Position numbers and translations under genes: made by a program
The notes under the pieces: model-generated
Databases searched by the model: none
The model's input: the letters and a program-made list of their open reading frames with translations, nothing else
What the model was told of the DNA's origin: nothing
Part shown: positions 61,020 through 64,000 of the stretch, piece after piece
Layout of the letters: each line of letters opens with the position of its first letter
Numbering within the stretch: position 1 is the first letter of the stretch
Origin: Proteles cristata cristata
Taxonomy: Eukaryota; Chordata; Mammalia; Carnivora; Hyaenidae
NCBI GenBank assembly: GCA_017311185.1
Contig: JAESUZ010003186.1
Location: 62,001-126,000 of the forward strand
Direction of reading: 5' to 3'
DNA: 64,000 nucleotides

Positions 61020-61479
61020 GTAAGTACATCAGGCAGATATGAAGAACTCAGTTTCCAAAATGAATGAGGTAAAAAAAATTTTTTTTGTTGTTTTTACAAA
61101 TGATATTTTCTTCCATGGAATGCAGAACATAGTGCCTTCCTTCTTTTCCTCTTGCCCATCCTTGTCTTTGAATTAGAATGACTTAATATAGCCATTTGAA
61201 TTCTAAATGTAGTTTATTTCTTGAAAATATTTACCGTGTAATAAAATAAGAAATATTATTTGGAATCTTTATTTGATACTGAAGTTTTACATCCTAAATT
61301 TCAAAGCAAGCATGCCCTTAGTTCATTAACTCCATTGATAGATTCTTATTGATTGTTTGCTGTGTGCTAGATATTACTTAGAAATATAAGTATGAACCAG
61401 TGTCTTTAGGAATTATAGATTGAAAAAATAAAATGTCACTGTATTATTTTAAAAATTGATTAGCATTAGAAGTAGTATG

Positions 61480-61698
61480 TGGTAGGGGCACCTGGGAGGC
61501 TCCGTCAGTAAAGTGTCTGACTTCTGCTCAGGTCATGATCCCACGTTTGTGATTTTGAGCCCCGTGTCGGGCCGTGTGCTGACAGCTCAGAGGTTGGAGC
61601 CTGCTTTGGATTTTGGGTCTCCCTCTTTCTCTGCCCCTCCCCTGCTCGTGCTCTGTCTTTGTCTCTCTCAAAAATAAATAACGTTAAAAAAATTTAAA
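61480..61698 (+). mobile_element. CAN-SINE, forward, 12-base TSD
   Basis: Duplication agaagtagtatg at 61468-61479 and 61699-61710. Complete copy. Confidence 0.95.
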
Positions 61699-61782
61699 AG
61701 AAGTAGTATGAAGTAAGTATCAAATGGGAAATACAAAGAGAGCTATAGTTATAGTGAGTGATATTTGTAGAACACTCATTCT

Positions 61783-61994
61783 TTTTTTTTTTTTTAAGTT
61801 TATTTATTTTGATAGAGATATAGAGAGAAGGTAGGGGGAGAGGACAGAGAGAGGGAGACAGAATACCAAGCAGGCTCTGTACTGTCAGTGCAGAGCCTGA
61901 TGTGGGGCTTGAACTCATAAAACCATGAGATCATGATCTGAGCCAAAGTCTAGAGCCTATCGCTTAACTGACTGAGCCCCCCACACGCTGCTAA
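61783..61994 (-). mobile_element. CAN-SINE, antisense, 12-base TSD
   Basis: Duplication aacactcattct at 61771-61782 and 61995-62006. The head is diverged (gagccccccacacgctg). Confidence 0.94.
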
Positions 61995-61999
61995 AACAC

Positions 62000-62570
62000 T
62001 CATTCTATGCCAGACACTCTGTGGGTCCCAGATGAGAAAGTGATTATGATCTTGGTTCAGGGATACCTCTGAGAGAATGTTGGTGTCAAGCTAAAATTTG
62101 AAGAGGAGGTAGAGGGGACAGAGGAAGGCCTCTCTGGCAAGAGAAACCTAAACATGTGCAGAGCAAGTAAACTATACCAACTATAGATTATAGTGAGGTC
62201 TATAGGGAGAGAGAAGGTTGGAGTCAAATGGCTGTATGTTCTGATCATCTGACTGACAAGTTGAGACTATCCCGTTGGCGGTAGGAAGCCAGAGATTTCA
62301 GTGGGTGTTGAGGGAGGGGGAGTTAATTTATGAAGAAAGAAGCTTTTGGGGAAGATTTATCTGGTGGCAGTGTGAGACAGACTGGAGAGGAAACTGGGGG
62401 CTGGGAACCATGTCAGGAGACAGCTGTTGTAACAGTCCAGGCAGGAGATAACTAGCCTGGAAAAAGAAGGGGCTGGTGCCAATTTATAAAGGGGACAACC
62501 AACTGGCCTTATTGACTGGCCACAGAAAACCAAGGAAAGGGAAGAGACAAGGATTGCTGTTGCCAGAGTT
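62000..62570 (+). mobile_element. Ancient mammalian repeat remnant
   Basis: Phrases tgccagacactctgtgggtc, gcaagagaaacctaaacatg, ctgttgtaacagtccaggca and ggagataactagcctgg match the same old class as 48080-49660. Confidence 0.5.
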
Positions 62571-63711
62571 TTTGTAAGTGAAGGAAAGTATGGCTCTCTT
62601 TTCATCTTCATTTGGCCTTATTTTCAAGCTTAATTTAATTTTTCTTTGTGGATTCACAAGATACTTCTGAAGATACCATTAAATCCACATTATGTTGAGA
62701 TCATGAAATGCTTCTGCTGCTCTTGGATGACAAACTACATAAATAAAGTACTGTTTTTTCTACCTTTGTCTTTGGAAAATAATATTATGTTCTTGATTGC
62801 AACTGATTGTGTTAAAATTCCCTAGGGACCCTTTTGGTTTAAAGCAAGGGGCAGGGGAAATCCCTGTCATAGTTGTAGAGTGATCTCAGTGGGTTTTTCT
62901 GGCAACCCTGATAATTTTGTATGTAGTGTAGCTCTTGATACTCTCTCTACCTTGTCTCCAGCGCATTAACCCTAAGCATTCCTCTTTCTCTCAGACGGGT
63001 TCTCACATTGTTCAACTTCTTTTTGACACTTTCTTGTCTTCCTACAGCTCCATAAATAGGTTTTGGTGTAAAAGTGGGGTTGTAAGGTCAAAGGTGAATC
63101 ACTGCCTTATTCTTGACTCTTTGCTCTTTCCTTTCTTTGCTGCTGTTCCAGACATAGCTCATCTTTGACTCATGAGATTGTTACTTCAGGGGTAAATTAT
63201 GACTGCTCCTCTCAGAAGAATTCTATCCATGCCTAAAAGGGACCTTCAGACCATTTCATCTGTCCCTTTGCTCTCTCTTCACTAATGTGCCCTTTTTGTT
63301 GTTTCATCTGGTTCCCTAGGCATCATGTCCCTACCAGTCCTTTGGGAAAATCTTCCATCTTTCTGTATAACTTGCATAGTGCAGTGTCACAGCCATTATG
63401 GGCTTGATAAGTGAATCCTGAACTGAAGATCCTTGTGAAGAGGCTGTACCTAGGAGAAAAGAATTCATGGCAACAACTTAGAGACCTGGAGATTGAGGTT
63501 AGAGGACCAGAGCACATTCAGGAGAAGGGATAATCCTCCTGCCGGGGGCGCTGCTGCCTGCTGAGTCCTTTTCCAGCAGGATGACGTCACCCAGCCCCTC
63601 TCTAGGATTCTGGAGAACCGCAGTCCCGCAGTCGTGGTCCACTGCTGTTGAAGGCAGTTGCTCCTGTGTGGGAGGTGGGCTCAGGAAGTGGAACAGAGAA
63701 AGAAAAATAAA

Positions 63712-63730
63712 GACACACACACACACACAC
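63712..63730 (+). repeat. (AC)n short array
   Basis: About nine AC units before cctccc. Confidence 0.95.
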
Positions 63731-64000
63731 CCTCCCAAAAACAGTTTAAGGCTAAATTTGAAGATGTGTTACAGCAAAGATATCTTCATTTTTAACTCTA
63801 AAGATTGGCAGGCCAAGAGATAAGCCAGTCGGTACTTTCTATAACACTTTTAGGTAAATTGTTTAAGGTAGAGAATAAAAAAACTACAGTGAATTGGCTG
63901 TTATTTCAAAAGGACTTTATTAGAAGATGTTATTGTGTTCACTCCGGCAGGTATATGAGAAATTGATTAAATGATTCCTATGTAAAATACTTGTGGGGAA

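Larger units (their letters stand above)
61020..64000 (+). other. TTC27: TTC27 intron downstream of exon E, 5' part
   Basis: The intron begins with gtaagt and runs past the window end. It contains one forward and one reverse SINE, an old mammalian repeat up to about 62.6 kb, and a short CA array. From 62600 to 64000 I see no other feature. Confidence 0.85.

Noticed and set aside
61020..64000. The next TTC27 exon (completing the split lysine codon)
   Set aside because: No segment with a suitable acceptor and TPR-like continuation was recognised in the remaining sequence.

Overview
This is a mammalian nuclear genomic window from a cat-like carnivore. The evidence is about fifty tRNA-derived CAN-SINE copies of the felid type (heads like GGGGCGCCTGGGTGGCTCAG, pyrimidine-rich 3' parts, AAATAAATAAA tails) and L1 3' ends of the carnivore type (TTTATTGTCAAATTGG). 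The species cannot be fixed further from sequence alone.

The only protein-coding gene I can support is an internal part of TTC27 (tetratricopeptide repeat protein 27) on the + strand. Five consecutive exons are present: 9094-9189, 13998-14120, 34936-35163, 56946-57044 and 60967-61019. Together they hold 599 coding bases, about 199 codons, in one continuous frame with good AG/GT borders at every splice site. The start codon, the upstream exons and the 3' end of the gene lie outside the window. The first four exons are phase 0 on both sides, and the fourth encodes almost exactly one TPR unit. There is no promoter, CpG island, polyadenylation signal or RNA gene that I can support.

The rest is intron, dominated by transposable elements. 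Intron lengths inside the window are 4,808, 20,815, 21,782 and 3,922 bases, plus partial introns at both ends. The content includes SINEs on both strands, antisense L1 fragments of several ages, old MIR and L2-like repeats, a probable hAT transposase remnant, and microsatellites. Many SINEs keep perfect target-site duplications (TSDs). Nine copies belong to one very uniform and apparently young SINE subfamily.

I found no new gene system. The most interesting structures are: repeated insertion of two SINEs at one target site (four places), a roughly 220-base polypyrimidine mirror microsatellite, a 20-base by 4 minisatellite just after a TTC27 splice donor, a probable hAT-type coding relic, and a diverged 95-base duplication of unknown origin.
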